Of a stretch of DNA of 64,000 nt, positions 36,017 to 45,166 are shown piece by piece. Numbering within the stretch: position 1 is the stretch's first letter; the number at the start of each line of letters is the position of its first letter. This stretch comes from WTJH01 sp049889695. GTDB taxonomy: Bacteria > Bacteroidota > Bacteroidia > Flavobacteriales > Flavobacteriaceae. The notes under the pieces are model-generated. The model ran no database searches, had not been told where the DNA came from, and was given only the letters and a program-made list of their open reading frames with translations. The DNA lies in assembly GCA_049889695.1 (NCBI GenBank), contig JBMHCX010000009.1, positions 186,001 to 250,000 of the forward strand, given 5' to 3'. A program made the position numbers and the translations under genes.

Positions 36017-36024
36017 TATCTTTG
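36017..36024 (+). promoter_or_regulatory. ftsE promoter -7 box (TATCTTTG)
   Basis: An exact TAnnTTTG match, ending 18 bases before the ATG at 36043. It supports that ATG over the upstream in-frame codons at 35917 and beyond. The -33 element is not clear. Confidence 0.5.
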
Positions 36025-36042
36025 AAAACACAGTGTATTTCT

Positions 36043-36717
36043 ATGGATAATATTGTCTCGCTTCAAAACGCTACTATCTTTCAAGACAACAGTCCCGTGC
36101 TACAGAACGTCAATCTCAATGTAGCCAAGGGCGATTTTGTATTTCTGATCGGACGAACTGGGACAGGAAAAAGTAGTTTAATTAAAACACTTTATGGTGA
36201 TCTTAGCCTAGAAGAAGGAAACGGCAGCACGGTTGGTTTTTCCTTAAACGGCCTACGAGACAAAGAGATTCCGCTCCTACGCCGAAAAATCGGAGTTGTT
36301 TTTCAAGATTTTAAGCTTCTCCCCGATCGAAACATCAAAGAAAATTTAGCTTTTGTCCTGAAGGCAACCGGTTGGAAAGAAAGCCGTAAGATCGATGCAC
36401 GCATTCAAGAAGTTCTCGATAAAGTTAACGTTACTCATGCACTTGATAAGTTTCCTTTTGAACTTTCAGGAGGAGAACAACAGCGCTTGGCTATTGCTAG
36501 AGCATTACTGAACGAACCTGAGTTAATTATTGCAGATGAACCCACAGGGAACCTAGACCCTAAAACAAGTATCGAGATTATGGAACTCTTTAAAGAGCTC
36601 CACCAAAAAGGTATGACCCTCTTGATGGCTACACACGATTACAACATGATTGTTAAATATCCGGGGAAAATTTTCCAATGTGAAGATGGAAAAATATTTG
36701 AAGTAGTTGCGCAATAG
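36043..36717 (+). CDS. ftsE: Cell-division ABC ATPase FtsE
   Basis: This 224-residue ATPase partners FtsX to control peptidoglycan hydrolases at the septum. Walker A GRTGTGKSS is at 37-45, the signature LSGGEQQRLAIARALL near 140, Walker B LIIADEPTGNLDP near 162 and the switch histidine in MATHDYNMI. The sequence FQDFKLLPDRNIKENLAF is typical of FtsE. ftsX is not adjacent. The frame continues upstream without stops, but the ATG at 36043 fits the family start and follows a -7 box. LolD/MacB-like alternatives are possible but less likely. Confidence 0.87.
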   Translation: MDNIVSLQNATIFQDNSPVLQNVNLNVAKGDFVFLIGRTGTGKSSLIKTLYGDLSLEEGNGSTVGFSLNGLRDKEIPLLRRKIGVVFQDFKLLPDRNIKENLAFVLKATGWKESRKIDARIQEVLDKVNVTHALDKFPFELSGGEQQRLAIARALLNEPELIIADEPTGNLDPKTSIEIMELFKELHQKGMTLLMATHDYNMIVKYPGKIFQCEDGKIFEVVAQ

Positions 36718-36760
36718 TCGCTGAATTGACTATTTTAACCCTCTCGAAATCATTTCATTA

Positions 36761-39187
36761 ATGAAATATATAAAGCTTTTGATTTCATTGGGAATCAGCC
36801 TTGGAATCTTTTATCTGCTCCATATGCCTCAAGGATCTATCCCTGCGCTTGGACAATTTTTAAACCCATCCACGGGTATTTGGCAAAACGAAACCGATGA
36901 GCTTACTAAGGGGGAAGTCAGCATTCCCGGACTTGAACAAAGCGTTACTGTATATTACGACACACACATGATTCCACATGTGTTTGCCCAGAATGAACAC
37001 GATTTATACCGAGCTCAAGGATATCTTACAGCCAAGCACCGTCTGTGGCAGTTGGAGTTTCAGACCTTTGCTGCCGCAGGACGTTTGTCCGAAATTTTTG
37101 GTGAAGGAGCCTTGGACTATGACCGGTCTGAACGTCGTCGTGGAATGGGCTATGGTGCCGAAAAGAGCATCGCATATATGAAAGAGAACAAACCCGAAAC
37201 CTTAGCTTTTCTTCAGGACTATGCAGATGGGGTCAATGCGTATATCAATCAGTTGGAACCCAAAAATTACCCTGTAGAATACAAGCTTTTGGGCTATGAA
37301 CCAGAAAAGTGGTCACCCAAAAAAACTGCTCTGCTGTTGATGTATATGACAAAGATGCTCGCTGGTCGCGACAATGATTTGGAATACACCAATGTTTTAC
37401 GACTGATCGGACAAAAGGATTTTGATCTTCTATTTCCAGATTTCTTTCATTTGACAGATCCGGTTATTCCCAAAGCTACCGATTGGAGTTTTATCGATGT
37501 CCCACAAACAAAAACGCCCAAAAATCTCCCTGTACTCGATAGTATTATTTCGACCCTGCAAAAGCCCCATCCCGATAACGGCAGTAATAATTGGGCCATT
37601 TCAGGAGAAAAGTCTGCTTCTGGGAATCCTATATTGGCTAACGATCCTCACTTAGGACTGAACTTACCCTCCATATGGTTTGTGATGCAACTGAGCACCC
37701 CTCAGCACAAGGCTTTTGGAGCGACCATTCCCGGTGCCTTAGGTGTTATTTCTGGATTTAACCAACATATTGCCTGGGGTGAAACCAATGCAACACGAGA
37801 TGTAATCGATTGGTACAAAGTAGAGTTTAATGCAGACAGGACACATTACAACTACGATGGGAAGTGGCGCGCACTTAGTTCCCGTGTAGAAGAAATTAAA
37901 ATCAAAGGGAAAACGGCCTTTAAAGACACTGTCCTCTACACCCACCACGGTCCTGTCGTATTTGATAAAAATTTTAAGGCGAACCATGAGCTTTCGGGCT
38001 ATGCTATGCGGTGGATTGGTCATGACGGGGGGAACCACCAACAGACCTTTATTCAGCTGAATAAAGCCAAAAATTATGATGAATATGCGGCTGCCCTTCA
38101 ACACTGGGATGCCCCAGCACAAAATTTTGTTTTTGCTTCTACCGAGGGCGATATAGCGCTGTGGATTCAAGGAAAGTTTGCCAATAAATGGGAGGGCCAG
38201 GGAAAGTTCTTGATGGACGGAAGCTCTCCTGACAATGACTGGCAATCGTTTATCCCTCAAAAATTCAATGCACACACTAAAAATCCAGAAAGAGGATTTG
38301 TGAGTTCTGCAAACCAGCATCCAGTAGATGAAAACTATCCTTATTTCGTCTTTAATGATGGATATGAAACCTATCGCAACAGAGTCATCAACGATTATTT
38401 ACATTCCAAGGAAAAATTGAAGGTAGATGACTTCAAAAGCCTGCAAAACAACACCTATAACCTGAAAGCCGCAGAACTTGTCCCTTATATGTTAAAACAT
38501 ATGAATACAACCGAAATGTCGGATAAAGAAAAGTCGGTTTTAGCGGAAATCAAACAATGGACATTTAACAATGATATAGATGAAGTAGGCCCAAGTATCT
38601 GGGAATTGTGGTATGAAAACCTAGAGAACATCCTCTGGGATGAATTGACGGATGAGGATGTAGCCTTAACCACCCCCTTCACCTTCCAAACCATTCATCT
38701 GTTAAAAACAAAGGGGGAACATCCGTTGATGGATATTGAAAAAACGACCGATAAAGTAGAAACGGCTACAGATTTGTTTGCAATCTCGTTTAAAGAGACC
38801 GTTCAACAATTGGAAGAGTTTAAACAGCAAAATGGCGATTATAGCTGGGCGCGTTACAAAGGCACCTACACAGGGCACTTATTACAAGGGCTTCCTGCTT
38901 TTTCAAGATTTGACATCCCCATTGGTGGAGGACGAAGTATCGTTAATGCGACCTCTAAAAATCATGGTCCATCGTGGCGGATGATCGTGGAAATGAGTTC
39001 CCCGCCTCAGGCAGTTGCCATCTATCCCGGAGGACAATCTGGAAACCCTGGCAGTCGATACTACGATAATTTCATCGACGATTGGGCACAAGGGGAATAT
39101 TATCCTTTGGAATTTTTACAGACCCAAACTCCTCCAAATGAATCGATAGGTACACTCACCTTAATTCCATCCCAAAATGAAGAATAA
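36761..39187 (+). CDS. Penicillin-acylase-family (Ntn) amidase
   Basis: This 808-residue protein has an N-terminal membrane or signal helix (about 4-22). It belongs to the penicillin amidase family of self-cleaving N-terminal nucleophile hydrolases. The nucleophile is S275 in NGSNNWAISG, where autocleavage would separate the alpha and beta chains. The oxyanion/substrate region ANDPHLGLNLPSIWF follows at about 295-309 and GFNQHIAWGETN near 331. Natural substrates of such enzymes include acyl-homoserine lactones and aryl amides, but none can be assigned. It follows ftsE by 43 bases. Confidence 0.88.
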   Translation: MKYIKLLISLGISLGIFYLLHMPQGSIPALGQFLNPSTGIWQNETDELTKGEVSIPGLEQSVTVYYDTHMIPHVFAQNEHDLYRAQGYLTAKHRLWQLEFQTFAAAGRLSEIFGEGALDYDRSERRRGMGYGAEKSIAYMKENKPETLAFLQDYADGVNAYINQLEPKNYPVEYKLLGYEPEKWSPKKTALLLMYMTKMLAGRDNDLEYTNVLRLIGQKDFDLLFPDFFHLTDPVIPKATDWSFIDVPQTKTPKNLPVLDSIISTLQKPHPDNGSNNWAISGEKSASGNPILANDPHLGLNLPSIWFVMQLSTPQHKAFGATIPGALGVISGFNQHIAWGETNATRDVIDWYKVEFNADRTHYNYDGKWRALSSRVEEIKIKGKTAFKDTVLYTHHGPVVFDKNFKANHELSGYAMRWIGHDGGNHQQTFIQLNKAKNYDEYAAALQHWDAPAQNFVFASTEGDIALWIQGKFANKWEGQGKFLMDGSSPDNDWQSFIPQKFNAHTKNPERGFVSSANQHPVDENYPYFVFNDGYETYRNRVINDYLHSKEKLKVDDFKSLQNNTYNLKAAELVPYMLKHMNTTEMSDKEKSVLAEIKQWTFNNDIDEVGPSIWELWYENLENILWDELTDEDVALTTPFTFQTIHLLKTKGEHPLMDIEKTTDKVETATDLFAISFKETVQQLEEFKQQNGDYSWARYKGTYTGHLLQGLPAFSRFDIPIGGGRSIVNATSKNHGPSWRMIVEMSSPPQAVAIYPGGQSGNPGSRYYDNFIDDWAQGEYYPLEFLQTQTPPNESIGTLTLIPSQNEE

Positions 39188-39542
39188 TCTTTTCAATTTC
39201 GGTGGCACCTTGTTGCTGTCAGCTGCATTATCCGTTTTTTTGCCCTGGTGGTCCATCATGCTAGCAGCCTTTGTAATGGCTGTGCTGGTCCCCGTGAAAA
39301 AAACAGCTGTTTTTATAGTTCCCTTTTTGGCAGTCGGTCTGTATTGGGGAATCTATGCTCTAGTACTTAGCAGTGCAAATGAATTCATCCTCGCTCGAAA
39401 AATTGCTGTTTTATTTCCGCTTAACGGCAACCCTTATCTATTGCTCTTGGCGACGGCCAGTATAGGAGGATTTGCTGCAGGCTCCAGTGCTGTTCTTGGG
39501 AAACAACTATCAGCATTTATCCTCAATAGAAATACTGATTAA
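39177..39542 (+). CDS. Small four-helix membrane protein, function unknown
   Basis: This 121-residue protein is largely hydrophobic, with segments at about 8-26, 28-38, 44-66 and 86-112 and short polar ends. I do not recognise a family. It starts 11 bases inside the end of the acylase gene, so it is translationally coupled to it. The 3' end faces typA with 30 bases between stop codons and no clear hairpin there. Confidence 0.7.
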   Translation: MKNNLFNFGGTLLLSAALSVFLPWWSIMLAAFVMAVLVPVKKTAVFIVPFLAVGLYWGIYALVLSSANEFILARKIAVLFPLNGNPYLLLLATASIGGFAAGSSAVLGKQLSAFILNRNTD

Positions 39543-39572
39543 TTCTAATGATAATCGTCCCGAACGAAATGA

Positions 39573-41372
39573 CTATGCCTTGGAGGCCTGTCTTTTTCTT
39601 TCATTTTCATCTAGAAAAACTTTGCGCAAACGAAGCGACTCCGGTGTCACTTCAACATATTCGTCTCCTTGAATATATTCTAAAGCTTCTTCTAAAGTAA
39701 ACTTAATGGGTGGTGCAAGCTTCACTTTGTCGTCGCTACCAGCAGCGCGAACATTAGAGAGTTTTTTGGTTTTAGTGACGTTAACCACCATATCGTCGGG
39801 ACGGCTGTTTTCACCAATTACTTGACCGGTATAAACCTCTTCATTGGGGTATACAAAAAACTTACCGCGCTCTTGTAATTTATCGAGAGAATACGGGATA
39901 GCAAGTCCTTTTTCCATAGAAATCAACGATCCGTTAATTCGACCTGGAATTTCTCCTTTATACGGCTGAAACTCCTTGAATCGATGATTCATAATAGCTT
40001 CCCCGGCAGTGGCTGTTAACAGTTGATTTCTCAGCCCAATTATTCCTCTAGAAGGAATTATAAATTCACAAATCATTCGGTCGCCTTTCGGCATCATACT
40101 AAGCATCTCCCCTTTTCGAAGCGAAACCATCTCAACGGCTTTTCCAGAAACGGTCTCTGGTAGATCTATCGTGAGTTCTTCTACTGGCTCGTGTTTTTTA
40201 CCGTCTATTTCTTTCAGGATTACCTGTGGCTGTCCTATCTGTAATTCATAACCTTCGCGTCGCATGGTCTCAATAAGAACAGACAAATGCAGTACTCCAC
40301 GCCCAAATACCATGAACTTATCGGCAGAGTCTGTCGGTTCTACACGCATTGCAAGGTTTTTTTCGAGTTCTCGCTCCAATCTTTCCTTGATATGTCGGGA
40401 AGTCACGTATTTCCCTTCTTTTCCGAAAAAAGGTGAATCGTTAATGGTGAACAACATGCTCATCGTTGGCTCGTCGATAGCAATGGTCGGCAAGGGTTCG
40501 GGTTGTTCGGGGTCTGCGATCGAATCTCCAATTTCAAAATTTTCCAATCCGACTATGGCACAAAGGTCTCCCGCCTGTACTTGCGTTACTTTTTTTCTGC
40601 CCAAGCCTTCAAAAACGTGCAACTCTTTAATTCTAGATTTTAGTTGACTTCCATCGCGTTTAACTAAAGCGATAGGATCGTTAGTGTTTAATAGTCCTCG
40701 ATGAAGACGACCGATAGCAATCCGGCCTGTAAACGAAGAGTAATCCAACGAGGTGATCAGCATTTGAGTATTTCCCTGCTCTATTTTTGGCGCTGGTACA
40801 TGGCTTAAAACCATTTCCAGCAGCGGACTGATATCTGAGGTCGGTTGTTGCCAATCTGTGGACATCCATCCGTTTTTGGCGGAACCATAGACCGTCGGGA
40901 AGTCCAATTGCCACTCCTCTGCCCCCAGTTCGAACATCAAGTCAAAAACTGACTCGTGTACTTCATCTGGCGTACAGTTTTCTTTATCGACCTTGTTGAC
41001 TACCACTATAGGTTTTAACTTAAGGTCAATGGCTTTTTGCAATACAAAACGCGTCTGTGGCATAGGGCCTTCGAAAGCATCAACCAATAAGAGAACACCA
41101 TCAGCCATGTTTAGAACGCGCTCGACCTCGCCTCCAAAGTCCGCGTGACCGGGGGTGTCAATAATATTAATCTTTGTCCCTTTGTATTGCACCGATACAT
41201 TTTTTGAAAGGATGGTAATTCCTCGCTCTCGCTCCAAATCATTGTTATCTAGGATAAGGTCCCCTGTTTCTTGATGGGCTTCAAACAGGGCACAGTGATG
41301 TAAAATCTTATCAACTAATGTAGTTTTCCCGTGGTCTACGTGAGCAATGATGGCGATGTTCCGGATGGACAT
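39573..41372 (-). CDS. typA: Ribosome-associated GTPase TypA/BipA
   Basis: This 599-residue translational GTPase of the EF-G superfamily aids 50S assembly and stress adaptation. The G1 motif AHVDHGKTT is at 10-18, RGITI near 50, DTPGHADFGGEVERVL near 72 and NKVDK near 126. The C-terminal BipA-specific region contains GIIGLRNQLLTAT and VVNVTKTKKLSNVRAAGSDDK. Length is normal. Its promoter region carries a -7 box (41389-41396) and a perfect palindrome. Confidence 0.95.
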   Translation of the reverse strand: MSIRNIAIIAHVDHGKTTLVDKILHHCALFEAHQETGDLILDNNDLERERGITILSKNVSVQYKGTKINIIDTPGHADFGGEVERVLNMADGVLLLVDAFEGPMPQTRFVLQKAIDLKLKPIVVVNKVDKENCTPDEVHESVFDLMFELGAEEWQLDFPTVYGSAKNGWMSTDWQQPTSDISPLLEMVLSHVPAPKIEQGNTQMLITSLDYSSFTGRIAIGRLHRGLLNTNDPIALVKRDGSQLKSRIKELHVFEGLGRKKVTQVQAGDLCAIVGLENFEIGDSIADPEQPEPLPTIAIDEPTMSMLFTINDSPFFGKEGKYVTSRHIKERLERELEKNLAMRVEPTDSADKFMVFGRGVLHLSVLIETMRREGYELQIGQPQVILKEIDGKKHEPVEELTIDLPETVSGKAVEMVSLRKGEMLSMMPKGDRMICEFIIPSRGIIGLRNQLLTATAGEAIMNHRFKEFQPYKGEIPGRINGSLISMEKGLAIPYSLDKLQERGKFFVYPNEEVYTGQVIGENSRPDDMVVNVTKTKKLSNVRAAGSDDKVKLAPPIKFTLEEALEYIQGDEYVEVTPESLRLRKVFLDENERKRQASKA

Positions 41373-41388
41373 GATTTTAAATTTTGCG

Positions 41389-41421
41389 CAAAGATAGTCC
41401 TTCTCCGTCGGTCCTAGGACC
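41389..41421 (-). promoter_or_regulatory. typA promoter -7 box with adjacent 12-bp palindrome
   Basis: TATCTTTG on the minus strand (41389-41396) matches the -7 consensus, 16 bases before the typA ATG. GGTCCTAGGACC (41410-41421) is a perfect palindrome in the place where the -33 element would lie, and no TTG is found there. It may be an operator or activator site. Confidence 0.4.
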
Positions 41422-41614
41422 TATATCTCAGTTTTCTTTCTGCGGGGGATTTAAGGTGTTTTATCGGTTATGTGATTGTGCTTTAGATCACTATAAAAAG
41501 TTTAAAGCCATCATCTACACTAATGGAGTATAACGACGGGTGCCACCTGATTTTTTTTTCGGTGAAATACAACTTTAATTTAAACGTTTAATGCCCCTAA
41601 ATACCGTGTGCGTC

Positions 41615-41645
41615 TTTGCTAAGGCTGGGTATTTTCTTATTTTTG
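41615..41645 (+). promoter_or_regulatory. ssrA promoter
   Basis: TTTG (41615-41618) and TATTTTTG (41638-41645) are 19 bases apart, a close match to the Bacteroidota -33/-7 consensus. The box ends 21 bases before the mature tmRNA 5' end, consistent with RNase P trimming. The rest of the 294-base gap between typA and ssrA shows nothing else recognisable. Confidence 0.65.
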
Positions 41646-41666
41646 TAAATGAGTTCCTTGACAAAT

Positions 41667-42066
41667 GGGGTCGACTGGTTTTGACAGCAGATGCCATAAG
41701 AATGTAAGCAAGTCGAGCGCTAAAATACAGCTCGTAAATCTCATGTTTTAGCTTTTTAAATGGCGAAAATAACTACGCTCTAGCTGCATAATCTGACCGA
41801 ATTATAGTACGTCAATGCCAAGTCCCGACTAGGTTGGGAAGCTGGATGTCTCCTAATAGCCCTTGTTGACGGCGATTAATTTAGAGGCACCATAAAAGTC
41901 AACAGCGAAATGCATCGGCATCGGATGTGTTTTGAACTTAAGATGCTACGATAGATATGGGTAGTTTTTGACCAGTATCTTTCCGACAATTAAGCAGAAA
42001 CTAAGCTTGTAGAAAGCCTTTTTATCGTTTGTTTGGACGCGGGTTCGATTCCCGCCGACTCCACCA
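41667..42066 (+). ncRNA. ssrA: tmRNA (transfer-messenger RNA)
   Basis: This RNA of about 400 bases rescues stalled ribosomes with the help of SmpB. The 5' end GGGGTCGACTGGTTTTGACAGC and the 3' end, a T arm GCGGGTTCGATTCCCGC followed by CGACTCCACCA, form the tRNA-like half. The mRNA-like part reads GGC GAA AAT AAC TAC GCT CTA GCT GCA TAA at 41762-41791, encoding the tag GENNYALAA with the usual ALAA degron. The CCA end is encoded. Confidence 0.96.
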
Positions 42067-42161
42067 CATGATACAAGTACATATTTTTTAAGATTTGTCC
42101 TCATTTTTTCGGGGATTCCTTTTCTATTCAAAAGAACCCTCGAAAAATCATCCATTCTATT

Positions 42162-42208
42162 CGTTCGATTTTTTCCAGTCAAATTCACTTTTCTGGGAAA
42201 ATCGAACG
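42162..42208. repeat. Long near-perfect inverted repeat downstream of ssrA
   Basis: The arm at 42162-42178 and the arm at 42193-42208 are inverted copies over about 16 bases (CGTTCGATTTT then TCCAG, against CTGGGAAAATCGAACG), with a 14-base loop. No T-tract follows, so it is not a canonical terminator. It could be an RNA hairpin, a regulator site or the remnant end of a mobile element. The surrounding gap (42067-42329) holds no gene I can support. Confidence 0.6.
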
Positions 42209-42329
42209 TATTGGTGTTACTTGTGTCTTCTACTTCTTTAATGTAATTAGATGGGTTTTCTTAAACCTGAGTTTAAAGGCAATAGAGTGCTGACGTATGG
42301 CCCCTTCTTCAATACATTATGATGTGAGA

Positions 42330-43124
42330 TTACTCTATCCGCTTCTTTAATTCAACGATATATTTATCCATAGTGGGATCGTTTTTAATATCGTTAAGGT
42401 CAAAGTTGTCAAAATAATTTAACCCGCGTTTTTTATCAAATCTCGCTCTTCCACGACTGCGTTTTTCCAAAAACTCCTCGTAACTCTTAATCGCGTAGTG
42501 ATTTACCCGTATTTGATCGGATACAGGGACTCTATCCCAAAATCGCTTTTTGGTAATGTTTCCGTTAGAGTCGATATACCTCCCCAAAATAACAGGTCGA
42601 TGGGCCGAAAAAAACCTTAAAACTAATCTTGGATTCAGAATGACTTTTATATGTCGATTAAGTTTGTGGTCGGGCAGAGAACGGTCCTTAAACCGTTCCA
42701 TGACAAAGCCTTTTTTTCTTTCTTTAGCTCCGCCACTACCATAAACCAACCAATTGATTTGAACGCCCGAAAACTTACCCAAACTGCGCAAATAGTCTGG
42801 TATGGTTTTGTGTTTAATGGGAACGATAAATTCATCAATATCTAAAAAACCCATATACTTAGTGTTCCGTTTATGCTTTCGCACACAGTTGGCATAGGCC
42901 TTGAGTTGCATTTTTTTTCCCGGAAAATAACAGTACTCCACTACATTACTGTCGATGTAGGGCTGCAATATTTCTCGAGTGTTGTCGGCACTCTCGTTGT
43001 CATAGATGAAAAACTTTTCAACCCCCAACATTTTATGGTATTCAATCCATTCTTGAAAATAGCGCCCTTCGTTTTTTGCTATTGCACAAAGGGTTAGATT
43101 AAATTGATATTTTCTTTTAAACAT
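42330..43124 (-). CDS. Glycosyltransferase, GT92/DUF23-like
   Basis: This 264-residue cytoplasmic protein opens with the GT-A-like LCAIAKNEGRYFQEWIEYHKMLGVEKFFIYDNESADNT pattern in pieces between residues 12 and 49. The metal-binding motif DID lies at 95-97 (FLDIDEFIVP). The C-terminal VNHYAIKSYEEFLEKRSRGRA segment is typical of the GT92/DUF23 group. It probably adds a sugar to a surface glycan. It is divergent from the first Stealth gene, with a possible -7 box (TATTTTTG on minus) at 43167-43174. The donor and acceptor are unknown. Confidence 0.82.
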   Translation of the reverse strand: MFKRKYQFNLTLCAIAKNEGRYFQEWIEYHKMLGVEKFFIYDNESADNTREILQPYIDSNVVEYCYFPGKKMQLKAYANCVRKHKRNTKYMGFLDIDEFIVPIKHKTIPDYLRSLGKFSGVQINWLVYGSGGAKERKKGFVMERFKDRSLPDHKLNRHIKVILNPRLVLRFFSAHRPVILGRYIDSNGNITKKRFWDRVPVSDQIRVNHYAIKSYEEFLEKRSRGRARFDKKRGLNYFDNFDLNDIKNDPTMDKYIVELKKRIE

Positions 43125-43166
43125 AAATCTTAAAACGAAATCTTATGGTTATCTGATTGTAACGGT

Positions 43167-43174
43167 CAAAAATA
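43167..43174 (-). promoter_or_regulatory. GT92-like gene promoter -7 box (TATTTTTG on minus)
   Basis: Matches TAnnTTTG on the minus strand, 43 bases upstream of the glycosyltransferase start. The region is AT-rich and no -33 element is evident. Confidence 0.35.
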
Positions 43175-43256
43175 TCTCTTTTTAGAGTTTAAACTAAAGT
43201 TTAATATACAAACTTTAGAGGGCTATTTACCTCCCTAAATACGCTTAGATTTATTC

Positions 43257-43264
43257 TATATTTG
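43257..43264 (+). promoter_or_regulatory. First Stealth gene promoter -7 box (TATATTTG)
   Basis: An exact TAnnTTTG match ending 37 bases before the ATG at 43302. The -33 element is not clear. Confidence 0.45.
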
Positions 43265-43301
43265 CCAGAATGTACACTAATCGAATGAAGGACCACACAC
43301 C

Positions 43302-44300
43302 ATGGAAATAGATTTTGTAATTACTTGGGTGGATATGAACGACACTAAATGGCAACGCGATTTTGTCAAGTATTCAAACAAAACAGTAAATGAGAAAAAC
43401 TCTGTTTCTGTGGCGCGTTTTCGGGATTATGGTTTATTAAAATTCTGGTTCCGCGGTATTGAAAAATTTACCCCTTGGGTACGCAAAATACATTTTGTAA
43501 CCTGTGGACAAAAACCTGAATGGCTAGACGAAAATCATCCAAAAATTAACCTGGTTCATCACAAAGATTTTATTCCAAAGCAGTTTTTACCCAGCTACAA
43601 CTCCGTGGTGATTGAACGCTACATGCACAAAATTCCTGGGTTGACAGAGCATTTTGTGTATTTCAACGATGATTTTTACATCATTAATCATTTAGATAAA
43701 AGTCGCTTTTTTCAAAATGGTTTACCCTGTGATATTTCCATTTTTCAATACAACCCAAATTGGTCACAATGGTATATACGTATCAAGAATAACATCAGGC
43801 TCATCAATCAACATTTTCACAAAAAGGAAGTCATGAATCGCTTTTATGACAAGTGGTACAACCCTATCTACGGAAAAAAATTGTGGATGAATTACTTGAT
43901 GAAGTTTTATTCAAAGTTTATTACGTTGCGTACGCCTCACAATGCACAACCTTTTTTAAAAAGTATGTTTGAAGACGTCTGGAAACATTGTGAGATGGAA
44001 TTGACAGAAACTTCAGTAAACAGATTTCGTGCAGTGACCGACTATACCCCGGAGCTATTTCGTGCTTGGCAAATGTGTACCGGTAATTTTACGCCCTACA
44101 ACACCTATAGTGACACCAAAATGTTTTCACTCATGGTTCCTCCAAAGCAAAAAAAAGCCTTAGAGGTCATTCGAAATCAATCTTACAAACTTATATGTCT
44201 TAACGACAATGTTCGCATCCGTAATTACGAACAGGTTATTGGCAATATTAAAGAAGCTTTTGAAAGTATTTTGCCAAAGAAATCGAGTTTTGAACTCTAG
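43302..44300 (+). CDS. Stealth-family phosphotransferase (copy 1)
   Basis: This 332-residue protein belongs to the Stealth family, whose members transfer sugar-1-phosphate units to build phosphodiester-linked capsule-type polymers. Conserved region 1 is at 3-14 (IDFVITWVDMND). Region 2 begins with RFRDYGLLKFWFRGIEKFTPW at about 39-59 and includes HFVYFNDDFYI at 117-127. Region 4 is the LICLND motif near the C-terminus. There is no signal peptide or membrane helix. It is followed 7 bases later by a glycosyltransferase gene, and a paralogous pair lies on the opposite strand. Confidence 0.87.
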   Translation: MEIDFVITWVDMNDTKWQRDFVKYSNKTVNEKNSVSVARFRDYGLLKFWFRGIEKFTPWVRKIHFVTCGQKPEWLDENHPKINLVHHKDFIPKQFLPSYNSVVIERYMHKIPGLTEHFVYFNDDFYIINHLDKSRFFQNGLPCDISIFQYNPNWSQWYIRIKNNIRLINQHFHKKEVMNRFYDKWYNPIYGKKLWMNYLMKFYSKFITLRTPHNAQPFLKSMFEDVWKHCEMELTETSVNRFRAVTDYTPELFRAWQMCTGNFTPYNTYSDTKMFSLMVPPKQKKALEVIRNQSYKLICLNDNVRIRNYEQVIGNIKEAFESILPKKSSFEL

Positions 44301-44307
44301 GCTTCCG

Positions 44308-45087
44308 ATGCAAAAAAAGCAAATCATTGTATCCTTAACTTCTTTTCCTGTGGCTTTGCCTTTCGCAGCTCAGGCAATACGGTCAATTCTAGAGGGTTCA
44401 GTTCTTCCAGATAAAATAGTGCTGTACCTAACGGCTGAACAGTTCCCTGATGGCAAACTCCCAGCAGAGATAGAAAATCTATTATCGTTAAATTCAATTT
44501 TTGAAGTTAGATTTTACCATGAGGCTATTCGCTCCTACACCAAGTTAATCCCGGCAATACAAGATTTTCCGAATGACATTATAGTAACAATTGACGATGA
44601 TGTACGCTATCATAAGCATATGCTAAAACGCCTACTGAACCGTCATCAGAAATACCCCAAAGCAATCATTGGTCACCGTATAAGACGTATCAAGTTAAAT
44701 GCGAGGTATCGAAAATGGAAATGTTATAAGCATATAAGTCTATTGACACGCAGTTTCCGACCAAGTTTTAGAAATTTACAAACGGGTGTAGGTGGCGTTT
44801 TATATCCACCACATTCCTTATCTAAAGAAATGCTCAAATCAGAAGTATTTATGCAGTTGGCTCCCACGGTAGACGATATATGGTTTTGGGCTGCAGCAGT
44901 TGCAAATGGCACCAAAATTACGCCCATACCTCTTGGTTTTTGGCGTCAACCCGACCTTGAAAAACCCTCCAAAGTCTCTTTAAAAAGCACCAATGTGTTC
45001 TCTAGTATTGATGTGAATCGTACCGTTTTTGAAAGCATCCTGCAAAAATACCCAACCATTAAACAACGATTTGACAGGAATAGATAA
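44308..45087 (+). CDS. GT-A-like glycosyltransferase paired with Stealth (copy 1)
   Basis: This 259-residue protein starts QIIVSLTSFPVALPFAAQAI and carries an acidic DDD metal motif at 96-98 (VTIDDDVRYHKHML), followed by GVGGVLYPPHSL and DDIWFWAAAVANGT, all shared with the copy at 46204-46998. This layout is that of a family A glycosyltransferase found in capsule clusters. The frame opens 99 bases upstream inside the Stealth gene, but the ATG at 44308 gives the same N-terminus as the paralog. Sugar specificity is unknown. Confidence 0.82.
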   Translation: MQKKQIIVSLTSFPVALPFAAQAIRSILEGSVLPDKIVLYLTAEQFPDGKLPAEIENLLSLNSIFEVRFYHEAIRSYTKLIPAIQDFPNDIIVTIDDDVRYHKHMLKRLLNRHQKYPKAIIGHRIRRIKLNARYRKWKCYKHISLLTRSFRPSFRNLQTGVGGVLYPPHSLSKEMLKSEVFMQLAPTVDDIWFWAAAVANGTKITPIPLGFWRQPDLEKPSKVSLKSTNVFSSIDVNRTVFESILQKYPTIKQRFDRNR

Positions 45088-45166
45088 GCGTAGACTTAAA
45101 ATATTACACTTCACTTGAATTAAAGATTTAAGCTGAATATAGGTTGATCAACTTCTACAACCCCAT

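Noticed and set aside
35917..36042. Upstream extension of ftsE by 42 codons
   Set aside because: The family start and a -7 box at 36017-36024 both point to the ATG at 36043.
41946..42188. An 80-codon minus-strand open frame with a GVGGNRTRVQT-like segment
   Set aside because: It lies across the tRNA-like 3' end of tmRNA; this peptide is the familiar false translation of a T arm, and the frame is not a gene.
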